Assembly: GCF_018143015.1 (NCBI RefSeq)
Contig: NC_054747.1
Location: 38,231,233 to 38,295,232, forward strand
Direction of reading: 5' to 3'
Source: Lytechinus variegatus
Lineage: Eukaryota > Echinodermata > Echinoidea > Temnopleuroida > Toxopneustidae
Length of the DNA stretch: 64,000 bases
Under the pieces are notes generated by a model. The model ran no database searches, was not told the DNA's origin, and saw nothing but the letters and a program-made list of their open reading frames with translations. Below are positions 1 through 12,094 of this stretch, piece by piece. Numbering within the stretch: the first letter of the stretch is position 1; every line of letters begins with the position of its first letter. Position numbers and translations under genes: made by a program.

Positions 1-242
1 CATTACATTTTTTTTCAATCACATTAAGATTACACAGTGATTTCTTTTTTATTCCAAAACAAAACTGACTATTGTAAAATGATGATTACATAATTTTGCA
101 ATTAGCAGGAGAAGGATTTTCATCATTCGCAGACTACACCTGAATGAAATGGCATCTCCAGACAGAATTAATCAAGAAACAGGGCTGGGATTTTTCTTAG
201 ATTAACAACAACATATGTTTCATCTTTATTAATCAAAAGAAA

Positions 243-660
243 TTATACATTCAATAATAATATCATAATTTTGGTAATGAAGATGTCTTGAAGATGAAAA
301 AGATGTAATGATGATGATGATGATGATGTGATGATGATGGTGAAGATGACGACGATGATGTTGATGATGATGATGTTGGTGAAGATGACGACGATGATGT
401 TGTTGATGATGATGATGATGATGGTGAGAATGACGATGATGACGATGATGGTGGTGGTGGTGATGATGATGATGGTGATGATGATGATGGTGAGAATGAC
501 GATGATGACGATGATGGTGGTGGTGATGATGTTGATGATGATGGTAATGATGATGGTGAAGATGACGACGATGATGTTAATGATGATGATGATGGTGGGA
601 ATGACGATGATGATGGTGGTGATGATGATGATGATGATTGTGATTGATTCTAATATCACA
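243..660. repeat. (ATG/GATGAC)n imperfect trinucleotide array
   Basis: Dense ATG/GATGAC/GGTGGT repeats run from about 305 to 645. Both strands stay open through it (poly-Met/Val on +, poly-Ile/Thr on -), which is a by-product of the trinucleotide period and not a gene. The internal unit 'GGTGAAGATGACGACGATGATGTT' recurs several times, so part of the array is a longer-period minisatellite. Confidence 0.9.
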
Positions 661-1710
661 TTGGGACTGTCGAGCGGAATTCTATGAATTCCCTTCGGCA
701 CCAGAAGACCGCCATCATCGTCTCGTCCGCGACAGGTTCCTGCCTTAAAACTAATTGCCTGTACTTATCATATCATGTGTTCAACAAATTCGATTAAAAA
801 TAGAGGGCAATTGGAATAATGAATTCCCCGGGGGGGGGGGGGGCTGACATTAGATAGTGGATAGCATCCGAGAGAAAGAGAGAAACCCACACATGCTTGT
901 AGGCGCGGAACGCAAGTAGAGTGTACAAAATGCCCCCCAATAAAAAAATGAAAATAAACTAGATAAATCTAGATGGTCTCACTCAAATGGAGTACGGAAT
1001 TTTCAAATTATCTAGTAAGAAAAAAATCGTCATCAAGAGTGTAATAGTGTCCTGCCCTTGAATTCTCCTTCAGGATGCTATTTTCAATTCGATTCCTAGG
1101 GATACTGTCCACTCTTCAAATAATGTTAGTGACCCCCCCCCCCTGATTTATTCACAATCCCTATGAAAGCCTAGTGAAAGAAATGAAAAAAAGACATATG
1201 GGCATTTATGTGTTGTTGCATGAAATTCAGAGAAAGATTTTAAAAGAAAATATCAAACCTAAAAAAGAAAGAAAGAAAAAACACCAGTAAAATAAAACCA
1301 TAAAAGCGAGGAGAGAAATACATGTGGAGTGTGTGGCCAGGGTGGATGAACCTAGTCTGCAGGCACAGACCCCGATTGGAATTTGATCAACAAGTGTGCC
1401 TACACGCAAAGACTAGCACATACAAAACTTGAGCGAGAGAGCCTTCAGTACACAAGGCATGAGTAGGCTGCACATTCAGACCCTTAACTCGAGTGAAGGG
1501 TTTGCCTAGCAGACTAGGATCAACCTACATGTGTGTCTGTGTGTTGAGGTGCATGTTTGTGATGATTTCGTGATGGTTGTGTGCGTCTACATAAGGAGAG
1601 TGAAATTGTGTGTGTGAGGGTGTGTGTGTGGGTGCATGTGTAAGGGAGATTCTAGGTGTGTGCGAGAGCGAGAGAGAGAGAAAAAAACCCAGAAAGATTC
1701 AGACAGACAG
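661..1710. other. Gene-free stretch with simple-sequence tracts
   Basis: I see no supportable gene. It holds a G run near 830-843, a C run near 1133-1142, and TG/GTGT and GAGA tracts from about 1540 to 1690. Confidence 0.6.
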
Positions 1711-1713
1711 GGA

Positions 1714-1964
1714 TACACTCTAAAAATATTGTGTAAAAGTGCTCCATGATGGTCGAATGTAATTATGTGTCAAACCAACATTGGGCATTTCCTTTGGGCA
1801 TTTTGATTTATCCAGTGTGATGAAAATGTTGCCCATTCTAAAGTAATTGCTGCTTATTTTTGTTTATCTTACTGGGAAATATGCTTCCCACACTGGGTAA
1901 AATACTGCCCCAAATTGGACATTTAAATCATCCTCGTGGTGGTAAAAAATATTTTTTACAGTGC
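1714..1964. mobile_element. MITE, TACACTSTAAAAA-ended family 1 (copy 1)
   Basis: The element begins TACACTCTAAAAATATT and ends AATATTTTTTACAGTGCA, giving terminal inverted repeats. Its interior (CAACATTGGGCA, AATGTTGCCCA, TACTGCCC) matches, in reverse orientation, the outer element at 34789-35331. The two copies are therefore one non-autonomous DNA-transposon family. No transposase is encoded. Confidence 0.75.
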
Positions 1965-2063
1965 AGAAAAAGAAAGAGAGATAGATCATAGAGTTAGTAT
2001 TTGTGAACAATGTTTATCATTGTGTATGATTCCACCTCTTCAAAAAGTTGGGGGTAGGGACCA

Positions 2064-2221
2064 GGGGGCGTTTCATGAAAGGACTTGTCGGACATTTTAT
2101 CCGACAAGTACCAGTTTATCCGACAGATACCATAGGAACAGTGCCTCTCAGCCAATCAGAATCAAGGAAATATGTCAGATCTGACAACATTTTGGATGAA
2201 AATATTGATGAAACGCTCCCC
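2064..2221. mobile_element. MITE family 2 (GGGGGCGTTTCATGAAAGGA, copy 1)
   Basis: It starts GGGGGCGTTTCATGAAAGGA and ends GATGAAACGCTCCCC. The interior contains repeated 'ATCCGACAAGT' and 'CTGACAAC' motifs. A second copy in the opposite orientation lies at 37922-38090 and is alignable along its whole length, including the segment TGCCTCTCAGCCAATCAGAA. There is no coding capacity. Confidence 0.8.
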
Positions 2222-2811
2222 AGGTCAGCTGTTTTGCTTTCGTTTATTAATTGCAAATATTTCTGTGACTGCATGAAAAAAAATCAAGATATTTCGTATT
2301 AAATTGCTTGGAATTATTTTCCTCTTTGCCATCTTAATTTCTCCATCAGGTGCAATTGCGTCCATGGTATGAGGGGAGGAGTGCGCATGGCCGCATCCAG
2401 CTGCCAAAAGATGGGCGTGGTCACAGCAGTGATTTACCAAATATCATGTTACTGATTTTCTAGATGTTTTAGCTTATGTACATTGCATTGCCCTTATTAT
2501 TATTCTAAAGTTCACTATATAATAAAACAGTAAGACGTTGACATTGTTCAACACATAGGCTATTGATATATATTTTTTTTCTTCAAAAGGTCAATGGCAT
2601 TAATTCAACGAGTGACTTTTAATCAAAACATCACACCTGATTCTGGCCATATTTTAGACATATCGGACAGCTAGGGGGTCAATTGCGAAGTGGCGTGCGA
2701 TGTTTATAACCCCCTTGACAATATGAAGTGATATTATTAGATTCTTCCCACCTTTGAATTTCACCGTTATAAATCTACCGTGACTGACCCGAATCGGTAA
2801 TGGTATAGGGT

Positions 2812-3090
2812 ATTACGTAATCGATCAAAATGAGATTGACATTCTCTGTCATTAAAAACCTTGAAGAGGTGTCTTCCAAAATCCTTTTGTTTTGATTGGT
2901 ACTGGGTTAATGTTGTAATCGGATCCTCCCAGAGGTAGGATGCTACGTCAGGCATGGCGAAGCTGACGGTTTAACTGACAGTTGATACAGTTTTGAAGGC
3001 TATAAAGTGTTAGGAGACACGGTGGCATCACACAGACAGACTCCTGCGCTACCTTGGATAATACATCGTCATCTTTAAGTCAGAGTAAGT
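2812..3090 (+). promoter_or_regulatory. TATA promoter and non-coding first exon of the secreted-peptide gene
   Basis: A TATAAAG box lies at 3001-3007. The expected start is about 3030, in GCATCACACAGACAG. The short untranslated exon ends at 3084 with a perfect donor (CAGA|GTAAGT at 3085). Upstream are a palindromic bZIP-type site ATTACGTAAT at 2812-2821 and a CRE-like half site TACGTCA at 2944-2950. The matching acceptor is TTTTTGTCAG, ending at 4246. TATA box, donor and acceptor are seen directly; transcription-factor binding is inference. Confidence 0.6.
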
Positions 3091-3795
3091 ACTTGTTTGT
3101 TTTTATATAATTTTTTACATCTAATGCATCGTCATTAGGTGGATATATCGATTTTGCATGTGTTTGAATTTTTAAGAAAGAATTCTGTTATTATTTTGTT
3201 ACTAATAATTCAATTCAATTCAAATTATTTAAATTTAAATTCAAATTTATTTTCTTCCATTTCATCACATATTTTTCTTGTAAACATAAGTTCATTCATA
3301 AATCAAGTTGTTAGGAAAATATAAATATATACATGCAATAATAGTATTATTATAACTTATACTGCGCTTTCCCATCAAGTCCAAAGCTCTTACGATGAAT
3401 TATTTAAATTGAATTATGTAACCTTGAAACTTCAAAAAGAGATGGGGCTTTTAATGCCTTGTTACAGTTTTTGGTTCTTGTTTCCTTACGATCGTAACCG
3501 GATTTACAAGTGGAAAGGCGAGTTGACATCAATATATTTCTTCTTATATGAATTATTGTTCGCCAAGGTCTTGTACATGTATACATACTGGTGGCCAAAT
3601 TGGATTGATTGGGCATCATTTTTGTTTACAAGGTTGTTAAAGGAGAATTTTACACAAAATTATTGTAAAAATAGAAAAAATATATATATGGGCGAAGGTT
3701 TGAGGAAAATCAATCACAGAATACAAAAAATATTAGAATTTTAATAATTTGATCTGTGACGTCATATGCGAGCTACTTTCGTACATATCATATCC

Positions 3796-3921
3796 TACAC
3801 TGTAAAAAATGAAGTGCTAATTTAGCACTTACAGTGCTTGTATAGTTTAAATTTGATCTAGAAAATCAGTCACTATACAAGCACTGTAAGTGCTAAATTA
3901 GCACTTCATTTTTACAGTGTA
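3796..3921. mobile_element. Foldback MITE family 3 (TACACTGTAAAAAATGAAGTGC, copy 1)
   Basis: A near-perfect palindrome: TACACTGTAAAAAATGAAGTGCTAATTTAGCACTTACAGTGC and its reverse complement flank a loop of about 30 bases (TTTAAATTTGATCTAGAAAATCAG). It sits in intron 1 of the small secreted-peptide gene. A longer copy is at 23493-23661. Confidence 0.85.
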
Positions 3922-4273
3922 ACTTTTGCCTTGAATATAAGATTTGGAAAAGGTTGTCATCGAGACTCCTCCAACATTTCAGTTTTTAGAGTGTGTTTGA
4001 TAACAGGTGTTTTAAGGTGTTTTGTCAGCTATAGTTCCACCCCTCCTTCCCCCAAATATAATAAAATAAAGATAGCCATATTATTTATTTAAAAATATAC
4101 CAAAAATTTAATTTTAGTCATAAGTATTCGAACACATTACTTATTATCTCAAAATTCCATTTGAAGGGTATTATTTCATGAAATGATATTTTTCAAGTGA
4201 ACTTCATTGTTGTCATTTATCAATTTTATTTACATATTTTTGTCAGTTTAAAGTCCTTATAATTCTCGGAATC

Positions 4274-5374
4274 ATGGCATCCAAGCTCTTACTCGTCCTC
4301 GCCTTCGCTTCCATCGCTCTCATTCTGGTGGCATCAGCTGCTGATGAGTTCGACGTCGAGGTGGTGAATGATGACGGGTATAAGCGAGATCCCGACCTCA
4401 TCATCGGAATGGAGGATATGTCAAAGAGGGGAAAGAGTAAGGGAGGACGCCCATTGTAAGTCAAAAGATTTTTTCGACTACTGTATTTCATTATTTAATT
4501 CGATAGGGCCTATAATTTCATTTCATTTATGGTGTTCATTAATAGATAATTGCCTTCTCGCAAAATCTAACGTCTATTTTTTTTCATTTCGTTTATTCCA
4601 TTATATAGCGTATAATTCCATTCCATCTTTCATGTCTATTGTGTTCCGTAATAGATAATTGCCTGTCTTGCAAAATCAAACGCAAAGTACGAGCTAAAAT
4701 TTTGAATCCACGGACCTTGAAAGAAACCTGTCTAGGACCGTTTGCCATGTTTGCAGTGACTAATTCAGATGATATCTCGCCGAATGAATAATGCGAGCAC
4801 TGATTTAGGTCACTTTATAAACTCTTCAATAGTTTTTTTTATCATGTTGGTATGCAGAGAAATAATTTTGTATAATTTGAATGCCATTGGAAATGTTCAA
4901 TGTATGTTTATTAAAACATATATGTGGAAGGAGAATAAGAGAGTGATTTTATAATTATTCATGGTGGGAAAAAAATAAAGTGCGATAGAATTAGTTTATA
5001 CTTTCCTAAAATTTGATTGAAATTTTGTTTTTTTCAAGGTAAATAGTGTTTTCTTTCAACTCACAATGATGCAACCAAGTGTGATTAAATTGAATATCCA
5101 ATTATGCACGTCGATGATTTTTTTTTCGGATGGCGGGGGGGGGGGGGGGGCAAAAGTGACAAAAATGTCCGAAAGTTTCGGGGAGCTATGCGTGTCAAAT
5201 TTAATAAACTGCCAGGGTAAATGGTTTGATAGTACTTTGCGAAGCCTAAAAAATAAATTTGCACTGCGTATTATGAAATGTTTTATTATAAATTTTTTAG
5301 ATAAGATATCTGAATATTTTGTTTTATATCTCAGCGTTTTCCCTTACGGATGGAGATACAGTGGGAAGAAGTAA
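4274..5374 (+). CDS. Secreted prepropeptide, probable amidated neuropeptide (or cationic defence peptide) precursor
   Basis: Predicted spliced CDS: 4274-4455 joined to 5335-5374, 73 residues. Exon 2 opens after acceptor TTTTTGTCAG (4246). The ATG starts a clean signal peptide (MASKLLLVLAFASIALILVA then SAAD). An acidic spacer follows, then KR, a 12-residue segment, and a second KR. The reading frame would stop at 4457, but GTAAGT at 4456 is a perfect donor. Acceptor TATATCTCAG (5334) continues the frame, finishing with GGRPFVFPYGWRYSGKK then TAA. Cleavage at the second KR and at the final KK would release GKSKGGRPFVFPYGWRYSG, whose Gly is a standard amide donor. The first exon is non-coding, under the TATA promoter near 3000. 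The peptide is basic and has no Cys, so an antimicrobial role is an alternative. I do not recognise the family. The exon join is prediction; without it the product would end GGRPL. Confidence 0.6.
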
Positions 5375-5600
5375 TATCATAAAACACGCAAATGCATATG
5401 GTGAGTTATACTTTCATCTTATACCATGTACATAGTCATATTGAATTTAGGTGACAATACGTAATTACATATTGTCACCTATGTTTTCGAAACGCTTTTT
5501 TCTTCAAAATCATTAGCAAAATTGTAGTTTTCTAATATATCATTTTAATCAATCTCTAGAGAGTGGGGGGGGGGGGGGGGAGAAAATTGTCCATATTTTA

Positions 5601-5935
5601 GTGGAGATGTGATGTAGTGGTTTATTCACTTTACTCTTAGACCAAGGGTGGAGGGCTCGAATCCCATCCGACGAAAATGTCCTTTCGCAAGGCACTCATC
5701 CATTTGTCACTCTCCACCCGGTAGGCGGTAGGCGGCACACGTCAATGTGATTAGATTGACACGTGTGCACCGATAAGCGGTTGCCTGGCCAGGATACTCC
5801 CCAGGGAGTGGAGATGGTTCACTTTATGTGTGGAACAATGATGGATCCTATGACCAGGATAAAAAGAAATAATTACAATGTAAAGGTCTTATAAACCACT
5901 GTATGAAGCGCTATAGACACGATAGAAATGTAACT
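5601..5935 (+). mobile_element. tRNA-derived SINE, family 3
   Basis: A tRNA-like head (GTGGAGATGTGATGTAGTGG, then the B-box-like GGGCTCGAATCCC) is followed by a non-tRNA body (GCAAGGCACTCATCCATTTGTCACTCTCCACCCGG) and a tail AAGCGCTATAGACACGATA. There is no mature tRNA fold or CCA context, so it is a retroposon and not a tRNA gene. Confidence 0.7.
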
Positions 5936-6304
5936 ATTTCTATACATATGATGCACGAGTAACTGCCCATTATTAATCGGATTAACTATTTCTATATTTC
6001 TCCTGTATAGATCGTATCAGCACATGATTTATTAATTTCCCGATGCCGTTGACCAAACACTTTGCTTTGGACGCCATTCACCAACCTTCATTTTATTTTC
6101 ATCTTGTCATGTTCACATTTATTCCAATGTAAGGCCAAATACACATTTTAGTGTACTGTATCAATACCGACTTTTCGCAATCGCGACGGGGACGTATTTT
6201 ACAACATAGAAGATCTATTGTCAAAAGCCCTTTATGACAAAGCAGTCATTGTCGACAATCGGTGTATCAAAACAGCAGTCTCATCTTGGAATCTGGACAA
6301 ATGA

Positions 6305-6547
6305 TACACTGTAAAAACTGCGGTGTTAAAACTGGCACCAATTGGTGTTAATAGAGGACCACACCCTGAGGTGTTGAAACTACAGCCTAGAGATTAAACA
6401 TAACACCAAAGAGTGTAAATGTTACAACCAAAGGTGTTGTAATAACACCTATAGGTGTACAACTATCACCACCAATTTAACACCGGTGTAAAATAACTGG
6501 TGTGGTCCTCTATGTACACCGGTTAACACCACAGTTTTTGCTGTGTA
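6305..6547. mobile_element. Foldback MITE family 4 (GGTGTTAA-rich, copy 1)
   Basis: It opens TACACTGTAAAAACTGCGGTGTTAA and closes TTAACACCACAGTTTTTGCTGTGTA. The interior is built from many GGTGTT/AACACC pieces. The left GTGTTAATAGAGGACCACACC is mirrored on the right by GGTGTGGTCCTCTATGTACAC. A related copy is at 28523-28738. Confidence 0.75.
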
Positions 6548-6954
6548 TTTTATGTAACGATTGGTATTATTGTTACAGACAATACCATTCTCTTGGCTTT
6601 CAGATTTTGCCTTAAACATGTCGAGAGAAAAGGAAATAAAGAGGTAAAAGTTATCTGTAACCATGGTTACATGACTGAAGAAATGGTTTTATTGATGTTT
6701 ACATTGCGAGTTCAATCATGCAATTTAGATAATGTGTTTATTAGTCACCTAATATGGGGTATTAGTTAAGATGTTTATTTCTTTAAGTTGAATCCGAATT
6801 AAAATTTAATAAATCCCTTATTTTGTTAATGCGTTGTTTTACTTTGCCAATGTTAAATGTATATGCATAATGTATGTTGTGGAATATCATCTTGATTGTC
6901 ATGATAAGCCCTAATATTTTGGGGTTGCTTTTTCAAAAACTATATTAGGGTTTA

Positions 6955-7325
6955 AGAGAGAGAGATAGATAGATTGCTGGATTTGTTAATTGCTTGATTG
7001 ATAGATAGATTAATCGGTGGATTGATAGAATGATTAATTGATCGATAGATGGATTGGTTGATTAATAAATTGATTGATTGATTGCTTGATTGATAGATAG
7101 ATAGATAGATTGATTGATTGAGTGATTGATTGAGTGAGTGAGTGATTGTTTCATTGATTGATTGATTTGATTGATTTGATTGCTTGATTGATTGCTTGAT
7201 TGATTGCTTGATTGATTGCTTGATTGATTGCTTGCTTGATTGCTTGATTGATAGATAGATAGATATATAGATAGATAGATTGATTAATTGCTTAACTGAT
7301 TGATAGATAGATTGATTGATATAGC
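6955..7325. repeat. (GATT)n/(GATA)n tetranucleotide array
   Basis: Interleaved GATT, GATA and GCTTGATT units run through about 370 bases, followed at 7390-7560 by a TG-rich microsatellite. Confidence 0.9.
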
Positions 7326-7918
7326 TTCATGATAACAAGAATCCCCAATTACCGCTGGTACATGGTGTTAAGATGTGGTATTTTCATCCTTGGTTGTGTG
7401 TGTATTTTGAGTGTGTGCGCGCTCATTGTGCTTTGGTTCTAGTTGTGCGTGTGCACTACTAGAGTGCGTGTGTGTGTGTGCGTGCATGTTTGTGTGATTT
7501 AAATGAGTGCGCGTGTGTGAGAGTGTGTGGAGATGTGTGAGCGTCTATGTGAGCGACAAAGTGACATACACACACAGAGTAAGCAAGAGAAAATTTGGGA
7601 TCTGTGAATGATTTCTATCTGTTAATCATTAATGATATAGATAGTCAAAGTTAATTTGCATTAATTCTCATTGATAAATTGATGTACTTTAAACTTGACA
7701 AGTGCCAAAATGAATAAAATCTAATCTAAATGTAAGATTCAACTGGTCCAAAAGTAACATTTTCTAAAATGGTCCACTAATTAAAACTTTTGATCCAAAT
7801 GCAAAATGAAAATCGGTAAAAAATTATTTGCCTCCATATTTTCTGTTGCACACGTCAGTCTTCGTCATTATTCGTCTGCATTTTTAGTGCCCGCGCGTGT
7901 TGTGATTTGGTTTTCGAT

Positions 7919-8100
7919 GGAGGTTCCGTGGCCGAGTGGTCTAAGGCGCCTGGCTATACATGTAAAGTCCGAGGTTCGATCCCGGCCGCGGCACCTATGC
8001 CCGCGAGCAAGGCATTTAATCTATACTTATATTGCTCTTTTACCCTGCTTTCAAATAAATGGAAATGCTATGTGCATTATTGGTAACTAGGTGTGCACTT
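7919..8100 (+). mobile_element. tRNA-Leu/Ser-like SINE, family 2 (copy 1)
   Basis: The head GTGGCCGAGTGGTCTAAGGCGCC and the B box GAGGTTCGATCCC imitate a class II tRNA. The body (ATATTGCTCTTTTACCCTGC..AAATGCTATGTGCATTATTGGTA) is shared with 28193-28335, and the head recurs inverted at 12866-12967. Three copies in 64 kb mean a SINE, not a tRNA gene. Confidence 0.8.
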
Positions 8101-10690
8101 GTTTAAAAAAAAAGTGAGAGAGCGAGATAGAGACAGAGAGAGTTGGGATCTGTGAAAAATCTTTATCTGTTTTATCTTTTTTCTGTACGGTTCAACCAGA
8201 ACAAAGAGGTTACTGCGTTATATTTCATGATATGACAATTATTTTGTAAATTGTAAAGGGAATGAAATAAAAGAACATTTACACAGTCATGTTAGTTTTA
8301 GTAATGCTACAGTAACGCCCCGGGTAACGCCAGTAAAGCCGACTCCAGGCCGACAAAATCCATTAGCATGAGAGACCATCGGTCGGTTTTGAGTCTCATT
8401 TAACACTAAACATGAACATGTATGTTATCAGAGTTGTAGCACCACCCGCTCAGATGAAGATTTGAGGGTAAGAAAGGTCTTTTTTTCCTAACAGTCCCAT
8501 ATATCCGGTTTGTTTGGGGTGCATGTTACGAATAAATGTGATAAGCGACAAATAATGGTTGTTCTATCCCGCGGTGGCCGGGTGAGTTATAAATTGATGA
8601 TTGCTGCGTCTCCTCGTGCTCTATGAGTTATGATGTGTGCACCTGTTGCCGCCGGCTCTGAATTAAATTCCAATTTTCTTGTCATATTATCCCCCACTTT
8701 TATTGTCCAAACAAACTGTTTTGACATTTTAACATTTCTTTTGTGTAAGCGAGACTTTTATCAAAAAGTAGATTTATTCAGGGGCATGGGTTAGTTGCAA
8801 AAGGTGTTATTTTTTTACTCCGTTACATTTTGGGAAGGATGTTAAGAAGTAACTTCTGGTTCTTTCAGATTTTTGGATTTGATAAGTTTGATCGAATAGT
8901 TAATCGATGTAGGCCCATTGCATTTATCATTAAATGATATTTTTAATTTTTTTTTACAATTCATTTATTTCTTTCGTATCCATTTTTATTGAATACATTT
9001 CGTCTTTATTCGTCTCCATTTCCCCCCAAATGTTATACAATTATGATTGAAAATCATTCGAACTACAATTTTTCGTGAATTTTTTGCCTTACACTTTATT
9101 GATTAGTTTATCTACGGAATCACGGATGAATGATATTAAAAACATCTTGGCCCAAGAGGAATGTGGAACCGCCAGTGTGATCATTAGGCCTACCTTAAAC
9201 AATACCAATCTCAAATAAACTCACCAAAACACCGAAAATATCAATTTTGGAAATACACCCTTTCGAATCTCTATATCGTCTTTCTTTTAAACCGTTTACT
9301 TAGGGGGTCTCCTGACGGCGAATGGAAGTCTTCAAATTTTCACCGCCCAGGGGGTCCACCACTTGCCCGCCTTGCTGCCGAGAAGGGATGATGTAGCCTC
9401 GCGTTGTTTAACTTTGTTCAATTTGTGATTCAAATTTGTTCTTCCTCCTTCGTCTTGTTTTTTTTTTTAGGAAGAAAGTGTTGTTAGCGGGACTCCAATG
9501 GTTATCCTCACTATGCCGGCGCGAACCTGGAGGGGGCACATGGGGGCAATTAATGCCCCCCTTTCTGTTTATCTGTTAAATCGCATTCTGCATTGAGCAT
9601 TCCCTTCTTTTAATTCCCTTTATGAGGTGAGAAAGGACCTATGCCACTTGTATTTTTTTTCTATAAGAAATGTGTCGAGGATGATCATTTCCTGCTATTT
9701 ACATGATTTAGTAGCGACTACATAAAACAAATAAAAATCACTTACATTATTATAATCATTATTATTTTAGCTTGAATTTTTTGTCAAGAAAATGGGTCTT
9801 TTGTAGCAGCGAAGAGTTTTCTCGATGATATTTCAAAACACTTTTTTTTTAAATAATTGATTAATATTCTGTACTCATGACATCCACCCCACAAATCTAA
9901 AATATTGGGTCCGCCCCTGTCGCATGCCGATCGCACAGACTGTAGCGTGATAATGGTAGGATGTCTTGCGGTGCTGCAGACCTGGAGCATTTGGGAAAAA
10001 AATTATCATGATTATGAAAATTTCCTACGAAGCTAGATTGGCTAAGGTTCGAATGTCAGGGTCAAAGGTTGGGTCAGGGGACAAATATTGATATTACTCA
10101 TAGCGTTATTTTTTTATTTTTGTTAGTATGTGTCTTTTTTATAAACGTTATTTAAGATCAGTCAATCTTCGCTCATGACGGAATAGCAAAAAAAAAAAAA
10201 AAAAATTGAGCTATATATTTTAGGGCATATTGCATTGATCATTCAAAATTAATTTTGTTAATATAAACAGGGCAAAAGAAAGAAATCCATTAATTACATT
10301 ATCAAAATAAACAAGTCAATTTGTTTTTGCTAGTAGTTGATTTCAATTATCTTATTAAATTAATATTGATAAAAAGTAAGTTGGTTTCCAGATCCTATAT
10401 TTTCAACCTATACTTTAACTTCAGATTATCCTCTCCCTCATACCCTTCTTACCCCCTACCCCCTCTCTCTTCCTTTCTATCATTATATTTCTCTTCGCTT
10501 GTATATCTAGGGAAGGGGCGCGAACCCGGGACTACCCCCCCCCCTCTTCAAGAGTTCTTAGCGATTAACATACAATATCGAATGCTGCAGTAAACTGCCA
10601 CATTCGCAGTCATAACTAATTTTAAATGTTATTGAACTCAATCAATACAGAACCCTACGTTACTTTTTTATCTATTATGTATATATTGTT
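8101..10690. other. Gene-free stretch between the secreted-peptide gene and Barx
   Basis: I see no supportable gene or RNA. It holds only AT-rich unique sequence, poly-A/T runs (for example near 10185-10205) and a C run near 10537. Confidence 0.55.
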
Positions 10691-10696
10691 ATTTTT

Positions 10697-10797
10697 ATGT
10701 TAACAGGACCAGGCTGAAAAACAGTTAATCTGAGCCTGCTATCCTGTATTAAGATATTTTAATAAATAAATAAATACATAAATAAATAAACCAATAC
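10697..10797 (+). mobile_element. LINE/SINE 3' end with (AAAT)n tail
   Basis: A short unit TTAACAGGACCAGGCTGAAAAACAG..GAGCCTGCTATCCTGTATTAAGATATTTTAATAAATAAATA ends in a TAAA microsatellite. This is the typical 3' terminus of a 5'-truncated non-LTR element. No reverse-transcriptase coding remains. Confidence 0.45.
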
Positions 10798-11431
10798 TAC
10801 AGCTCCTAGACTACACAATGATAACTATTCTAATCTCATTTTTTGTCAAAAGTCATTTATTACAAATATACAAAGAAAACACACATACACCTTTGTACCA
10901 TAGAGCTATAGCAGCTATAGCTCCGTGTTAATATAACTTACATAAATGCACACATGGCCATATACGCAGTAAGGAAGAGGGGACACAGATGGGGGCGTCG
11001 CAACCTCATAATTGTCAAAACCTTCATTTTACTTTGTTATAAAATAACAAAAATTCTCGAAAGTTGAAGTAAGTCTTTACATTTATATTCAAAGACGCAT
11101 AGAATATTCTCGTGGGCAAAGCCCATCTTCGCTTTCTCGCTTGAGCATGGAAGAAACACTAATTTGCCTCCAGTAACATGGATGTGCAACAAATCAATTT
11201 TAGATATTCAAAGATACATCAATGGTATAAAGCACACACATAATGATATCATGAAGCATTGATAGATTTTTCGTTGTGAATAAATAAGGTTATAGATCAG
11301 AAGTTAGGCCTGTAATTTTCTCGAATTTACGATTGAGCTCAATGATACATGGATGACCTTCACCAACCGCTTCCGGGTCAAATCCACTACAAAATATGGT
11401 TAGTCCTGACGTTGAGGTCGCTAGGCATAAT

Positions 11432-11656
11432 GGCCCGAATTCTCGAAGATGGGCTAACTTGGCCCATGGGCGAAAGCGCGTCATTTGACGGAGGCTAAAT
11501 TTTGCCTTTCTTGAAGTTGGACTTAAAGGGCTTTCACAATCGCTCTTGCGATCGTTTGCGATCATTTGGTCAAAATATGTGTTGCACACAATCGCAACGG
11601 TTGTGAGCAGTCGTGTGAAAGGGGATCAAGTTAGGTAACCTTTGAGAATTCGGGCC
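11432..11656. mobile_element. Foldback MITE (GGCCCGAATTCTCGAAGATGGGCTAAC) with an inner repeat
   Basis: The ends are GGCCCGAATTCTCGAAGATG and CCTTTGAGAATTCGGGCC. Inside is a second palindromic block (GGGCTTTCACAATCGC ... GTGTGAAAGGG, about 11528-11622), suggesting one element inserted in another. It lies just downstream of the Barx stop codon, in the probable 3' UTR or flank. Confidence 0.7.
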
Positions 11657-11812
11657 TATGGGAGAAAGGGGGTTTGCTGTCCTGTTCTTATGAATAACAA
11701 TAAAAAATGCTTATATATCGAAATAATTGCGAAGTACCTATTTGCATTATACAGAGGCTCTATTCAGAAAGTCAATATGGTCATAAATAAAGTAATTGTT
11801 CTTTATTAAAAC

Positions 11813-12094
11813 TTATGAACTCATAGACGAAGAATGAAAGGACGATGACGACGTAGCATATGCAAATGAGGTCACAGGTTGATGCGTTGGGGTCAAGTTC
11901 TGCTGACGTACACATGAGTTCATAGTCACACTGGAGACTGTCATCTCTTCTTCATCCGATATATCTGATAACCCATCGTGGTCAATGCCTGGTGAGCATA
12001 CTGGAGAAATGGTACCATTCTCCTCTATTAGGTCGGTTTTCTTTGGTCGGCCTTTGGGTTTTGTTGGGGGCTCTTGTCGACCGCTTTGCATTAC
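11813..12094 (-). CDS. Barx: Barx exon 4 ([10 protein letters not shown] segment and acidic tail)
   Basis: The acceptor CTCTATAG|GTAATG continues the frame as [19 protein letters not shown], the Barx family flank. An acidic stretch ([15 protein letters not shown]) and a Ser-rich end follow. The stop TAA is at 11813-11815. Confidence 0.93.
   Translation of the reverse strand, partial: VMQSGRQEPPTKPKGRPKKTDLIEENGTISPVCSPGIDHDGLSDISDEEEMTVSSVTMNSCVRQQNLTPTHQPVTSFAYATSSSSFHSSSMSS

Noticed and set aside
328-687. Open frames of poly-Met/Val (+) and poly-Ile/Thr (-)
   Set aside because: They result from a trinucleotide repeat that has no stop in several frames; no start context, domain or splice signal.
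7923-7995. tRNA-like sequence with A and B boxes
   Set aside because: The same head with the same non-tRNA body recurs at 28193 and 12866. The acceptor stem does not close, so it is a SINE.
10321-10593. 90-codon plus frame with hydrophobic start
   Set aside because: Built from AT-rich and pyrimidine-rich sequence; no cleavage site, domain or promoter.
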